Origin: Sulfurimonas sp.
Lineage (GTDB): Bacteria; Campylobacterota; Campylobacteria; Campylobacterales; Sulfurimonadaceae
Assembly (NCBI RefSeq): GCF_023229105.1
Contig: NZ_JALNZY010000025.1
Coordinates: 1 to 24,853, forward strand
Length of the DNA stretch: 24,853 bases
Direction of reading: 5' to 3'
Part shown: positions 1-7,904 of the stretch, in pieces
Numbering within the stretch: position 1 is the stretch's first letter
Layout: each line of letters begins with the position of its first letter
Notes under the pieces: generated by a model
Seen by the model: only the letters and a program-made list of their open reading frames with translations
What the model was told of the DNA's origin: nothing
The model's database searches: none
Made by a program: the position numbers and the translations under genes

Positions 1-143
1 ATTTTATCGTCTCTCAAGTCTCAGAGATAAATACAATCTCTTCTAATAACGCAAGAAATGTAGAAGAAATTGCAGCGGCAGCAGAGCATCTTAACTCTAT
101 GACGGATGAGCTTCATGCGAAGCTAGAAATGTTTAGAACGTAA
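1..143 (+). CDS. Methyl-accepting chemotaxis protein, C-terminal fragment
   Basis: This is the 3' end of an open frame entering from the left edge and stopping at TAA 141-143. The visible 46 residues contain VSQVSEIN and then NVEEIAAAAEHLNSM, followed by a short tail ending in MFRT. An alanine-rich helix with a VEEI-type segment ahead of a short tail is typical of the end of the cytoplasmic signalling helix of chemoreceptors. The sensor domain lies outside the window, so the ligand is unknown. There is no pentapeptide methyltransferase-docking tail. The last 11 bases overlap the end of the convergent DsrE-like gene. Confidence 0.75.
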   Translation, partial: FIVSQVSEINTISSNNARNVEEIAAAAEHLNSMTDELHAKLEMFRT

Positions 144-486
144 GCACCTGTTTGCTTTGAACAACCCAGTCCGACAGAACCTGCATTGTTGAGGAAACTT
201 TCTCATCAAAGTATGGCTCATTTTTAAAGATTCCACATCTAGCCTTACATGCACTGCAAGCTTGCAAGGCAACTCCACTCTCATAAAGTTTTTTTAACAT
301 TAAAACCAAATCATAGTCATAGTTTTGTGGTTTTTGTGTTTTATCTCTTGCCAAATCAACCGCATCATTCATCAAAAAAATATTTACTTTTTGTCCATCT
401 TTATATAGAGTAGAAGCTAATCGCAGAGCATTGTATGCTATATCAGAGCCGTCATAAGGCTCATGGTTTAATATAATCGTTATCAT
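133..486 (-). CDS. DsrE/DsrF-like (YchN-type) sulfur-relay family protein
   Basis: A 117-residue cytosolic protein with the DsrE-type start: a hydrophobic beta strand (MITIILNHEPYDGSD), a helix carrying ALRLASTLYKDG, and a second strand (VNIFLMNDAV). A cysteine cluster C77-SA-C80-KAR-C84 with a following Gly matches the reactive-Cys loop of small DsrE/YchN proteins, which bind or transfer sulfane sulfur or form thiol-based oligomers. The start is ATG, preceded on the minus strand by AGGAG. It lies 9 bp downstream of the exported rhodanese gene on the same strand, so the two are probably co-transcribed. The substrate is not known; the family assignment is firmer than the function. Its 3' end overlaps the chemoreceptor gene by 11 bp with no terminator visible. 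Confidence 0.75.
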   Translation of the reverse strand: MITIILNHEPYDGSDIAYNALRLASTLYKDGQKVNIFLMNDAVDLARDKTQKPQNYDYDLVLMLKKLYESGVALQACSACKARCGIFKNEPYFDEKVSSTMQVLSDWVVQSKQVLTF

Positions 487-495
487 TTTTTTCTC

Positions 496-969
496 CTATT
501 TTGCTATTTTTAGTATGCCTATTCCAGTTTTAATGGGATTGCCTGCCTTTGCCCATGCATCAATTCCACCTTGAAGGTTTTTGGCATTTTTATAACCCAT
601 TTTTTTCAATACTTGCGCGGCCAACGCACCGCGCCCACCGTTTCTGCAGTAGGTAACTATCATGCTGTTTTTATCTTGAATTTTACCAAGCACTTCCCAT
701 TCTAAATTACCACGAGTAATTGAAATAGTATTAACGCTAACAAATTCATTAAACAAGTAGCCTTCCGCTCTTTGTTCAGACTCTCTTACATCAAGAACGA
801 TAACCTTTTCATCTTCAATCATCTCTTTTAATTGATCCGAAGTAACCTCGCCCGCCTCTTTTTTTGCATCATTTATAAGCAACATTTTTGCATCATCTTG
901 CCCATACACATTGCTAGATAGCAATCCAAGCAGTATCGTGCATACAAACAAGTTAGATAAATTTTTCAA
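496..969 (-). CDS. Exported single-domain rhodanese-like protein
   Basis: A 157-residue protein with an N-terminal signal peptide (about residues 1-23, ending VYG before QDD), so it should act in the periplasm. The rhodanese domain spans about residues 43-147: VIVLDVRE precedes the active-site loop, and the catalytic cysteine is C108 in YCRNGGRG, followed by the helix GALAAQVLKKMGY and the closing NLQGGIDAWAKAG. Rhodaneses carry sulfane sulfur as a Cys persulfide; the six-residue loop with Arg at its end is the sulfurtransferase type rather than the phosphatase type. The start is TTG (967-969) with GGAG at 978-981 on the minus strand. It is the first gene of a pair with the DsrE-like gene and is divergent from the ArsR regulator. 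The donor and acceptor are unknown. Confidence 0.85.
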   Translation of the reverse strand: MKNLSNLFVCTILLGLLSSNVYGQDDAKMLLINDAKKEAGEVTSDQLKEMIEDEKVIVLDVRESEQRAEGYLFNEFVSVNTISITRGNLEWEVLGKIQDKNSMIVTYCRNGGRGALAAQVLKKMGYKNAKNLQGGIDAWAKAGNPIKTGIGILKIAK

Positions 970-1023
970 TTAAATTACTCCATTAGTTATTTGCATATTT
1001 AGGCATTAAACTAAATAGCTTTT

Positions 1024-1036
1024 AGTATGCTATACT
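1024..1036. promoter_or_regulatory. Inverted repeat overlapping the -10 of the ArsR gene (candidate autoregulatory operator)
   Basis: AGTAT-gct-ATACT is a perfect 5-bp inverted repeat in the 95-bp divergent gap between the rhodanese and ArsR genes. The right arm contains TATACT (1031-1036), a good -10 hexamer for the rightward gene; transcription would then start near 1043, about 20 bp before the GTG start. ArsR-family repressors commonly bind short AT-rich inverted repeats overlapping their own promoter. The repeat is short, so chance occurrence is possible. Confidence 0.4.
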
Positions 1037-1064
1037 TATTTAAAAAATTTGTCAAGGAAACAAT

Positions 1065-1433
1065 GTGCTAGATATGCAACAAAAAATAAAAATATTTAAG
1101 GCACTTGGAAATGAGACTCGTTTTCTCATCTTTAAAAATGTCTTTACAGGCGGGTATGTATGTTCTATAGACAATAAAAATCCAAAGGTAAGTCCTCACT
1201 CCACCTGTGTAACTACAATCGCCCAACATTTTGAATTTTCTCTACCGACAATTTCAAAGCATCTACAGCTGCTACGTGAAGCCGGAATTATTAAAATGCA
1301 GAAAAAAGCAAACAAGATATATATCGAACCAAATATTGAAACCATAAGAGAGCTTGGGGGCTGCTTTACAAAACTAGTTGAAAATTTTGAAAACAACAGA
1401 GAGCTATTTTTTGACGACGTTATTTTAAAGTAA
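1065..1433 (+). CDS. ArsR-family winged-helix transcriptional regulator
   Basis: A 122-residue ArsR/SmtB-type repressor. The opening IKIFKALGNETRFLIF is the standard first helix pair, and the recognition element is IAQHFEFSLPTISKHLQLL (about residues 52-70), followed by the wing KKANKIYIEP. It has three cysteines: C33 and C48 before the DNA-binding helix and C100 in the C-terminal helix. It lacks the ELCVC arsenic motif, so metal or arsenic sensing is not supported. The spacing of a Cys near helix 2 and a Cys in the last helix recalls the persulfide sensors SqrR/BigR, and the divergent neighbours are sulfur-transfer genes. GTG at 1065 is chosen because AAGGAA ends 5 bp upstream; the in-frame ATG at 1074 would be too far from it. 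The inducer remains an inference. Confidence 0.85.
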   Translation: MLDMQQKIKIFKALGNETRFLIFKNVFTGGYVCSIDNKNPKVSPHSTCVTTIAQHFEFSLPTISKHLQLLREAGIIKMQKKANKIYIEPNIETIRELGGCFTKLVENFENNRELFFDDVILK

Positions 1434-1494
1434 CTTTTCAAATAAAGCAAAAAAGTTATGTTACACTTATGACAAAAAAATATGAGCAAAATAA

Positions 1495-2085
1495 ATGAAT
1501 AAAGAAAATCTAAAAAACAGACTCTCAGCGTTATCGTTATCCATGTTTAGAAAAGATTTTTTTGGTATATTTCACGGTTCTATTTCTGCTAAGACTGAAT
1601 CAAACCGCTTTATTATAAATACAAAGGAGGCTATATTTGATGCACTTGAGAGCAGTAGCCTTATTGAACTATACTTTAAGAAAGATTATAGATGGAATCA
1701 GGCAAGTATTGACTCAAGTATCCACCATAGCATCTACTCTCAAATATCAGATGCCAAATTTATCTGCTTCAGTATGCCGCCTTTTACAACCGCCTACTCT
1801 CTTGATCACAATCTCATTACACCAAAAGATTATTTTGGCTACAAAGAGTTAGGCTCCATAGAGATTGTAGATCCTAGAAGTTTTGATGATTGGTATGATA
1901 GAGCAAACAGTGAGATTGCCTACTATTTTCAAAGTAAAAAAACAGACATCATGGTTATCAGAGGCTATGGGGTTTATACTTTTAACAGAGATATTCATGA
2001 GATGGCAAAAAAAATCGCCATTTTAGAGAAGAGCTGCAGACTTCTTCTGCTAGAAAATACTAAAAACGACTCTGTTTTTGACTAA
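1495..2085 (+). CDS. Class II aldolase/adducin-fold protein lacking the zinc histidines
   Basis: A 196-residue protein with the class II aldolase/adducin layout: the N-terminal substrate loop GIFHGSISAKTESNRFIINT (about residues 24-43), then the helix SIHHSIYSQ, the strand AKFICFSMPPFTTAYSL and the C-terminal MVIRGYGVYTFNRDIHEMA. In true zinc enzymes such as FucA or AraD the strand before Pro-Pro reads H-x-H and the later turn carries a third His. Here these positions are F92, M94 and Y158, so the metal site is gone. An acidic residue (D73) stands where FucA has its catalytic Glu. It is therefore likely to be non-catalytic or to have another role. It begins 61 bp after the ArsR gene and may be co-transcribed with it. 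Its TAA overlaps the stop of convergent bioA, leaving no room for a terminator. Confidence 0.75.
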   Translation: MNKENLKNRLSALSLSMFRKDFFGIFHGSISAKTESNRFIINTKEAIFDALESSSLIELYFKKDYRWNQASIDSSIHHSIYSQISDAKFICFSMPPFTTAYSLDHNLITPKDYFGYKELGSIEIVDPRSFDDWYDRANSEIAYYFQSKKTDIMVIRGYGVYTFNRDIHEMAKKIAILEKSCRLLLLENTKNDSVFD

Positions 2086-3380
2086 GAGAGTAGTTTTATA
2101 GCCTCGTAAGCTGTATCCATCATCTTGTCGCACTCCTCTTTTGTAATGATATAAGGCGGCATAAAATAGACAACATGCCCAAGCGGACGAAGTAGCACAC
2201 CATTTTTAAGCCCGTATTTATAAACCTTTAGCCCTACTCTATCCTCAGCTATGTACCCTTTTAGCTCCACCGCGCAAATCATACCTGTCTGCCTAATCGA
2301 AGCAACATTTTTAAGCTCTTGAAACTTCAAGAGTTTTTTGCCCATATACTCGGCTGTTTCTCTGTTTTTTTCTATAACATCATCTCTCTCAAAAATATCA
2401 AGAGTAGCATTTGCAGCTGCACATGCGAGTGCATTTCCAGTATAACTATGAGAATGTAAAAAGGCTTTATGTTCGCCATAGTCACAGTAAAATTTTGCAT
2501 AAATCTCGTTAGTTGTTAGTACGACTGAAAGCGGAAGATAGCCACCAGTCAAGCCTTTTGAGAGAACTATAAAGTCTGGCGAGATGTTAGCGCTACTACA
2601 TGCAAACATCTCACCGCTTCTTCCAAAACCGACCATGACTTCATCGGCTATCAGGTAAATGTCATATCTATTGCAAATATCACGCACCAAAACTAAAAAC
2701 TCTTTATGATACATGTGCATATATCCCGCACCCTGAATGAGCGGTTCTAATATTATTGCACTTATCTCATGCGACTTCTTTTTACACAATTTTTCAAACT
2801 CTAAAGCAGCTTCTTTAGCCGACTCTATACTCATATCCTTTGGCACAGGGGTTTGCAGACTCTGAATTAAAAGCGGTTCATATGTATCTTTGTAAAGCTT
2901 TACATCGCCTACACTAAGCGCGCCTATTGTTTCACCATGGTATGAGTTAGTAAGAGAAACAAAAAGTTTTCTGTTTTTACCGCTGTTTTTATGCGCATGA
3001 AAACTCATCTTGAGTGCGACTTCAACTGCGCTTGAGCCGTTGTCTGCATAAAAACACTTCTCTAGCCCATTAGGTGTTAGTTTCACTAATCTCTCTGACA
3101 ACCTAACAACTTGTTCATGCGTAAAACCTGCCAAAATCACATGCTCTAAAGTATCTAACTGCTCTTTAATTTTTTCATTTATATAGCTGTTGGTATGTCC
3201 AAAAAGATTTACCCACCAGCTGCTAATTGCATCTATATAAGAGTTGCCCTCAAAATCTTCTAAATATACTCCATGCGCCTTTTTTATAGGAATAAGCGGG
3301 AGCGTTTCATGATCTTTCATCTGCGTACATGGGTGCCACAACACCTCTAAGTCTCTATTTTTTAACTCTAAATTATTCAT
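2082..3380 (-). CDS. bioA: Adenosylmethionine-8-amino-7-oxononanoate aminotransferase (DAPA synthase)
   Basis: A 432-residue class III (omega) PLP aminotransferase of full family length. BioA transfers the amino group of S-adenosylmethionine to 8-amino-7-oxononanoate, giving 7,8-diaminononanoate, the penultimate step group of biotin synthesis. Visible marks are the BioA-specific opening LWHPCTQM (about 14-21), SSWWVNLFGHTN (53-64), the phosphate-binding NGSSAVEVALK (114-124), SYHGET (146-151), the PLP-ring aspartate D246 in IADEVMVGFGR, and the Schiff-base lysine K275 in LSKGLTGGYLPLS. These separate it from GabT or ArgD. It starts with ATG 3 bp after the stop of the upstream 116-residue gene, so the two form an operon. 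No other biotin gene is in the window. Confidence 0.95.
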   Translation of the reverse strand: MNNLELKNRDLEVLWHPCTQMKDHETLPLIPIKKAHGVYLEDFEGNSYIDAISSWWVNLFGHTNSYINEKIKEQLDTLEHVILAGFTHEQVVRLSERLVKLTPNGLEKCFYADNGSSAVEVALKMSFHAHKNSGKNRKLFVSLTNSYHGETIGALSVGDVKLYKDTYEPLLIQSLQTPVPKDMSIESAKEAALEFEKLCKKKSHEISAIILEPLIQGAGYMHMYHKEFLVLVRDICNRYDIYLIADEVMVGFGRSGEMFACSSANISPDFIVLSKGLTGGYLPLSVVLTTNEIYAKFYCDYGEHKAFLHSHSYTGNALACAAANATLDIFERDDVIEKNRETAEYMGKKLLKFQELKNVASIRQTGMICAVELKGYIAEDRVGLKVYKYGLKNGVLLRPLGHVVYFMPPYIITKEECDKMMDTAYEAIKLLS

Positions 3381-3383
3381 ATA

Positions 3384-3734
3384 CTACTTTTTTAGCTCCA
3401 CGGCTTCATACTCTGGAGTATATTTAAGATTTGTACAAGCCAAAAGCCCATGCAGCTCCATCTCTGCTCCACTCACATCAAAAAGCTCTCCCCCTTCTTT
3501 GCATAAAAAAATAAACTTCTCATATTTACGATTATCTCTGTCCATATATTTTGAGTAAACAACATAGAATGCATCATTAAATTTAGGTACTTTAGAACAA
3601 GTGTCAATATATTTTTTGCACTTTTTATCTATACTCTTTATCTCTAATACATCAGATTGAATCGTGTTTAGCAATATTTCTGGCAACTTTGGTAACTCTT
3701 CTTGAATATTTGCATACTTTTTAATACCGCTCAT
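3384..3734 (-). CDS. Unrecognised 116-residue protein in operon with bioA
   Basis: I do not recognise this protein. It is 116 residues, soluble by appearance (no signal peptide, no membrane helix), with a helical N-terminal half (EELPKLPEILLNTIQ) and a C-terminal half with alternating hydrophobic residues (FYVVYSKYMD, KYEKFIFLCK). Four cysteines are spread out (in KKCKK, DTCSK, FLCK and LACTN) without a clear metal motif. The start ATG is supported by AAAGGAG five bases upstream on the minus strand. bioA follows after 3 bp, so translation is probably coupled. Co-transcription suggests a link to biotin metabolism, but sequence alone does not show one. Confidence 0.7.
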   Translation of the reverse strand: MSGIKKYANIQEELPKLPEILLNTIQSDVLEIKSIDKKCKKYIDTCSKVPKFNDAFYVVYSKYMDRDNRKYEKFIFLCKEGGELFDVSGAEMELHGLLACTNLKYTPEYEAVELKK

Positions 3735-3765
3735 GAAAACTCCTTTCTCTCTTGTTAATGCGTAG

Positions 3766-3771
3766 ATTTTA
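3766..3771 (-). promoter_or_regulatory. Possible -10 box for the 116-residue gene and bioA
   Basis: Read on the minus strand, TAAAAT preceded by GCAGG lies about 32 bp upstream of the ATG at 3734, giving a leader of roughly 25 bases that includes AAAGGAG. No clear -35 is seen, which is usual for this phylum. This is one of several AT-rich hexamers in the 169-bp gap shared with the divergent ppiD-like gene, so the assignment is weak. Confidence 0.3.
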
Positions 3772-3903
3772 CCTGCTTTTCATTTACATTTCTATTAGCT
3801 ATCTATATTTGTTTATTAAGCTAATTTTGGGTACTTTTTATCAAGCTTTAATACGAATTTACCTAAAATTACAAAAAAAACATACACAAAAGGCTTTAAC
3901 TCG

Positions 3904-5367
3904 ATGATTACATGGATGCAGAGACATAAAAAATATCTCATAATTACTATTTGGATTTCAACAATTGCTTTTGTCGGAGCCGGTTTTGTAGGCTGGGGGC
4001 AATACAGTTATGGAGATAAAGCCGGAGCCATTGCCAAAGTCGGCAGTGTAGAGATTACGATGGGTGAACTTCAAAAAAGCTACTCAAATCTTTATAATCA
4101 ATACTCGCAAATGTTTCAAGGGGAGTTTGATGAGGAGAAGGCAAAAAGTTTTGGTCTAAAATCACAAGCACTTCAGTATTTAGTTCAGCAAGCGCTTATA
4201 TTAAATCTAGCAAAATCTTACGATTTGCAAATTAGCGACGCAGAACTTTTAAATGAGATTAAGACACAAGAGTATTTTTTCAAAGATGGTGTTTTTGACA
4301 AAGAGACATACATACAGGTCCTTTTAAAAAACAACCTAAGTATAAAAGAGTTTGAAGCTGACATAAAAAAAGATCTTCTTATCAAAAAAACCCTCAATCT
4401 TCTTCCAGTTCAGACGAAAGAGAGTGAACAAAATATCTTAAAAACATCCATGAATATCGCCGATAAAATAGAGTATAAACTCTTAGAAGTAGATCAAATA
4501 AATATCAATACCTCAGACGAACTCTTAAAACCTTTTTGGGGAAAAATGAAAAGCAGTTTTATGAGTGAAGTAAGTTATGATGTAAAGTATATTAAACAGC
4601 CAAAAATATCACAAGAGTATGACGAGATGACAATCACTCAATACTATAATGAGAACAAGCTAAACTTCAAAAATGCTGAGGGCAAAGTGCTCTCTTTAGA
4701 GGAAGCTAAAGATAAAATAGTAAACGAATTAGACGCAAAAGAGAGTAAAAAAGAGGCGTTAAGAGGTTATATAGCATATAAAAAAGGAGAGCTTGAGGGA
4801 GTAGATGTAAAGAGTGCAACAATATCTATCTCAAACAATCCTTTTGGCAAAGATGCTATTGATGCAGTATCAAATTTAACTCCCTTATCCCCATTTTCTA
4901 AACCCGTACAAGTTGCAGATGATTACTTTACATTTGAGCTTGTAAAGATTAATAAGTCGCAGCCAAAAAATTATGAAGATGCTAAGAGCGAAGTTGTTGC
5001 CATGTATGTAGAGCAAGAAAAGAGAATCAAGCTCTTAGAATTAGCAAAAAAATCATTTGCTACATTTAAAGGTAAAATAACCGATTTTATAACGGTAAAT
5101 GATTTTAGCAAACTAACAGATTTAAGTAGCAGTGAGGCAAATGAATTTATGAATGCCCTTATTACCAAAGAGAGCAAAAAAGGTTATATTACTTTAGAGA
5201 GTGGAAATATCGTAATGTATAGCATTTTGGAACAAAAACTGCTTACTAATGATAACAACGATCAAAACAATGTTATTGCTAGATTGAAAAGTGCTATGTT
5301 TAATGAAGGATTGATTAAAAACCTGCAAAACAAGTACAAAACCGAGATTTTTATCGAAGGACTCTAA
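3904..5367 (+). CDS. PpiD/SurA-like membrane-anchored periplasmic chaperone without a visible parvulin domain
   Basis: A 487-residue protein with a short cytoplasmic N-terminus (MITWMQRHKK), one membrane helix (about 11-31) and a large periplasmic part. Residues ~36-165 follow the SurA_N/PpiD N-terminal pattern (AIAKVGSVEITMGELQKSYS, then QALQYLVQQALI), a chaperone fold that cradles unfolded outer-membrane clients. In PpiD from Enterobacteria a parvulin prolyl isomerase domain follows the YY..N segment. Here YYNENKLNF (about 243-251) runs almost directly into VLSLEEAKDKIVNEL, the helix normally after parvulin, and no HIL or GxLG parvulin motif is seen. Chaperone activity is therefore likelier than isomerase activity. 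It ends 1 bp before the ftsA start, so it belongs to the ftsAZ transcript. Confidence 0.8.
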   Translation: MITWMQRHKKYLIITIWISTIAFVGAGFVGWGQYSYGDKAGAIAKVGSVEITMGELQKSYSNLYNQYSQMFQGEFDEEKAKSFGLKSQALQYLVQQALILNLAKSYDLQISDAELLNEIKTQEYFFKDGVFDKETYIQVLLKNNLSIKEFEADIKKDLLIKKTLNLLPVQTKESEQNILKTSMNIADKIEYKLLEVDQININTSDELLKPFWGKMKSSFMSEVSYDVKYIKQPKISQEYDEMTITQYYNENKLNFKNAEGKVLSLEEAKDKIVNELDAKESKKEALRGYIAYKKGELEGVDVKSATISISNNPFGKDAIDAVSNLTPLSPFSKPVQVADDYFTFELVKINKSQPKNYEDAKSEVVAMYVEQEKRIKLLELAKKSFATFKGKITDFITVNDFSKLTDLSSSEANEFMNALITKESKKGYITLESGNIVMYSILEQKLLTNDNNDQNNVIARLKSAMFNEGLIKNLQNKYKTEIFIEGL

Positions 5368-5368
5368 G

Positions 5369-6727
5369 TTGAGCAGAACTGTTTTAGCCATAGATATTGG
5401 TTCAACGAAAATATGTGCAATTATCGCAGAGATAGCTGACGATAACACCATAGCTATAACAGGAGCGGGAATTTGTAAGGCGCAGGGTCTTAAAAAAGGA
5501 AGCATAACAAACATAGAGCTTGCTTCAAGATCTATAAAAACTGCATTAAATGATGCTAAAAGAGTCTCAGGCAGCGAAGTAAAAACTGCTATAGTCTCTA
5601 TCTCAGGCGCTTACACAAAAAGTTTAAATTCCAGTGGTATCGTAAATATTCAAAACAAAGAAGTTAGCTTTAAAGAGATTGAAAGAGTCATGCAAACCTC
5701 TCTTTACAATGCTAACATTCCAAATGAGTACGAAGTGCTACATGCTCTGCCTTACAATTTCAAAGCTGATGATCAAGATTATATAGAAGACCCGCTTGGA
5801 ATGAATGCATCAAGACTTGAAGTTGAAACACACATTATCACAACACAAAAATCAAATTTAAATAACTTAAGAAAAGCGGTTCGAGGAGCGGGCGTAGAAG
5901 TTGAGAATATTGTTCTTACCGGCTATGCTTCCTCTATAGCAACACTGAACGATGATGAAAAAGAGCTTGGTGTTGCCGTAATAGACATGGGCGGAAATAC
6001 TAGCAATATTACGATTCACTCAGGCAACTCCATCAGATACAACGACTTTTTAGGAGTCGGCTCTAACCATGTAACAAGCGACCTCTCTATGGCACTACAT
6101 ACTCCACTCAATATTGCCGAGAGCGTAAAGTTAAACTACGGCTCACTTCTAAATCCGAGCAGTGATTTAATAGAACTTCCTATTATCGGCGATGAAAACA
6201 CTACACATGAGGTCTCTCTTGAGGTTGTGCATAATGTTATTTATGCAAGAGTTGAGGAGACGCTCATGATTTTGGCTCAGTTTATTGAAAACAGCGGACT
6301 CAAAGATAAAATCGGAGCCGGCATAGTTCTAACAGGCGGATTCTCCCAAATGGAGGGAATGAGAGAGCTTGCGGTTGCAACATTTGGCTCTGTTCCAGTA
6401 CGTCTAGCAAAACCAAAAGAGATGAACGGTCTTTTTGACACTCTTCGTTCCCCAGAATACTCAAGTGCAATCGGTCTTATCATGTACGCAGCATCTGCTT
6501 ACACACAGTATGAGATAGATGTAAACAAGAGAGTTAGGCACTCAAATGAAGTTCTTATGGGTCATAGCAGTATAAACCTCAAAGAAGAGCCAGATATTTC
6601 AACACCTCACTTGCAAGAGAGCGAAAAAAAAGAGGGAATGGTTTCAATATCAATGAAAAAAAGTAAAAAAGATGACGAGGCAGGAGCCTTCAGTAAATTT
6701 TGGAACTGGGCAACACAGTTATTTTAA
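5369..6727 (+). CDS. ftsA: Cell division protein FtsA
   Basis: A 452-residue actin-like ATPase that tethers FtsZ filaments to the inner membrane and recruits later divisome proteins. The phosphate-1 motif is AIDIGSTKICAII (about 7-19) and the phosphate-2 motif is VIDMGGNTSNI. The SHS2/1C subdomain lies in the region with VSISGAYTKSLNSSG, and the adenosine motif is GIVLTGGFSQMEGM. The protein ends in a hydrophobic amphipathic segment, FSKFWNWATQLF, after a charged linker; this is the membrane-targeting helix. It starts at TTG, with AAGGA at 5357-5361 inside the end of the upstream gene, and lies 9 bp before ftsZ. Confidence 0.96.
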   Translation: MSRTVLAIDIGSTKICAIIAEIADDNTIAITGAGICKAQGLKKGSITNIELASRSIKTALNDAKRVSGSEVKTAIVSISGAYTKSLNSSGIVNIQNKEVSFKEIERVMQTSLYNANIPNEYEVLHALPYNFKADDQDYIEDPLGMNASRLEVETHIITTQKSNLNNLRKAVRGAGVEVENIVLTGYASSIATLNDDEKELGVAVIDMGGNTSNITIHSGNSIRYNDFLGVGSNHVTSDLSMALHTPLNIAESVKLNYGSLLNPSSDLIELPIIGDENTTHEVSLEVVHNVIYARVEETLMILAQFIENSGLKDKIGAGIVLTGGFSQMEGMRELAVATFGSVPVRLAKPKEMNGLFDTLRSPEYSSAIGLIMYAASAYTQYEIDVNKRVRHSNEVLMGHSSINLKEEPDISTPHLQESEKKEGMVSISMKKSKKDDEAGAFSKFWNWATQLF

Positions 6728-6736
6728 GGAGAGAGT

Positions 6737-7855
6737 ATGGAACCGTTTTTAATTGAAGAAGCATGTAGCATAAATGGAGCGAGAATTGTAGCCGTAGGTG
6801 TCGGTGGCGGTGGCGGTAACATGATAGGTCACATGATTAAAGAGGGTGTTACTGGCATCGAGATGATTATGATAAACACCGATGCTCAAGCATTAAAAGA
6901 GACTAAAGGTGCAAAAACAATCCAAATAGGCGTAAAACTGACAAAAGGTCTTGGTGGCGGCATGAAGCCGGAAATAGGCAAAGAGTCAGCACTAGAGAAC
7001 TATGATGAGATTAAAAAAGCTCTTGAGGGTGCTGATATTGTATTTATATCCGCTGGTCTTGGTGGCGGAACCGGAACCGGAGCCGCTCCTGTAATCGCAA
7101 AAATTGCCAAAGAAGTAGATGCACTAACCATCTCAATAGTAACGAAGCCTTTCATGTTTGAAGCACCAAAGAGACTTAAGCTTGCTAAAGCGGGACTTGA
7201 GGAGCTTAAAAAAGAGAGTGATTCTATAGTAGTTATTCCTAACGACAAACTCCTCTCCATAATTGACAGAAAACTGGGAATCAAAGATAGTTTTAAAATA
7301 GTTGACAGTGTTTTAGCACAAGCAGTAAGCGGGACAGCAGGCGTAATCCTCTCTAACGGCGACAACGACATCAACCTCGACTTTGCCGACTTAAAAACTG
7401 TTATGAGCCATAAAGGCATGGCACTTATGGGTGTTGGCGAGCATGAGGGTGAAAATGCAGCGTATGAGGCTATTAAAGCGGCTATTGAGTCTCCTCTACT
7501 TGACAATGTATCTATAAATGGGGCAATGGGTGTTCTTGTTCACTTCCACATGCATCCAAACTTCCCTATGCTAGAGACATCAGAAGCTATGATTGTGGTT
7601 CAAGAGAGTGCACATGAAGATGCAGATGTGATTTTTGGTACCTCTACGGATGACTCTCTTCCTGAGAATTATGTAAAAATAACTATAATCGCGACCGGTT
7701 TTGAGAAAGATTTTAGCACAGGTTCTAATAATGAGAATTTCGTCAGCGAGACTCCCTCTCCTGTTACAAAAATTCGTCCGAGACTTGTTGTCGGTGGAGA
7801 TCTTGATGGAAACCATTTAGATATTCCGTCATATATGAGGCAACAGCAGGACTGA
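6737..7855 (+). CDS. ftsZ: Cell division GTPase FtsZ
   Basis: A 372-residue tubulin-like GTPase that polymerises into the Z ring at midcell. The N-terminal loop VGVGGGGGNMIGHM (about 20-33), the tubulin signature GGGTGTGAAP (109-118) and the synergy-loop region with NDINLDFADLKTVM are all present. The C-terminal tail ends in LDIPSYMRQ, the conserved peptide that binds FtsA. Length is normal for the phylum. ATG is preceded by AAGGAGAG. A strong hairpin terminator follows at once, so ftsZ ends the ppiD-like/ftsA/ftsZ unit. Confidence 0.98.
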   Translation: MEPFLIEEACSINGARIVAVGVGGGGGNMIGHMIKEGVTGIEMIMINTDAQALKETKGAKTIQIGVKLTKGLGGGMKPEIGKESALENYDEIKKALEGADIVFISAGLGGGTGTGAAPVIAKIAKEVDALTISIVTKPFMFEAPKRLKLAKAGLEELKKESDSIVVIPNDKLLSIIDRKLGIKDSFKIVDSVLAQAVSGTAGVILSNGDNDINLDFADLKTVMSHKGMALMGVGEHEGENAAYEAIKAAIESPLLDNVSINGAMGVLVHFHMHPNFPMLETSEAMIVVQESAHEDADVIFGTSTDDSLPENYVKITIIATGFEKDFSTGSNNENFVSETPSPVTKIRPRLVVGGDLDGNHLDIPSYMRQQQD

Positions 7856-7859
7856 TGCT

Positions 7860-7904
7860 CCTTAATTATTTAAACACCCTTTAAATAATTAAGGGTTGTT
7901 TGTC
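7860..7904 (+). terminator. Intrinsic terminator after ftsZ
   Basis: A perfect 15-bp inverted repeat, CCTTAATTATTTAAA with its complement at 7880-7894, encloses a 5-base loop and is followed by the T-rich GTTGTTTGTCT. It begins 4 bp after the ftsZ stop and isolates the division genes from the regulatory operon that follows. The symmetric stem could also act on the other strand, but no minus-strand gene needs it. Confidence 0.85.

Noticed and set aside
1065..1433. Assignment of the ArsR regulator as an arsenic repressor
   Set aside because: The ELCVC-type arsenic site is missing and no ars transport or reductase gene is nearby.
1431..1458. TAACTTTT / AAAAGTTA inverted repeat after the ArsR gene, considered as a terminator
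   Set aside because: The stem is 8 bp of almost only A-T pairs with a 12-base loop and no T run after it, so stability is poor.
7000..7506. 168-codon open frame antisense to ftsZ
   Set aside because: It is the mirror of the Gly/Ala/Glu-rich FtsZ coding frame, giving a Ser-rich product with no recognisable domain, and has no ribosome binding site.
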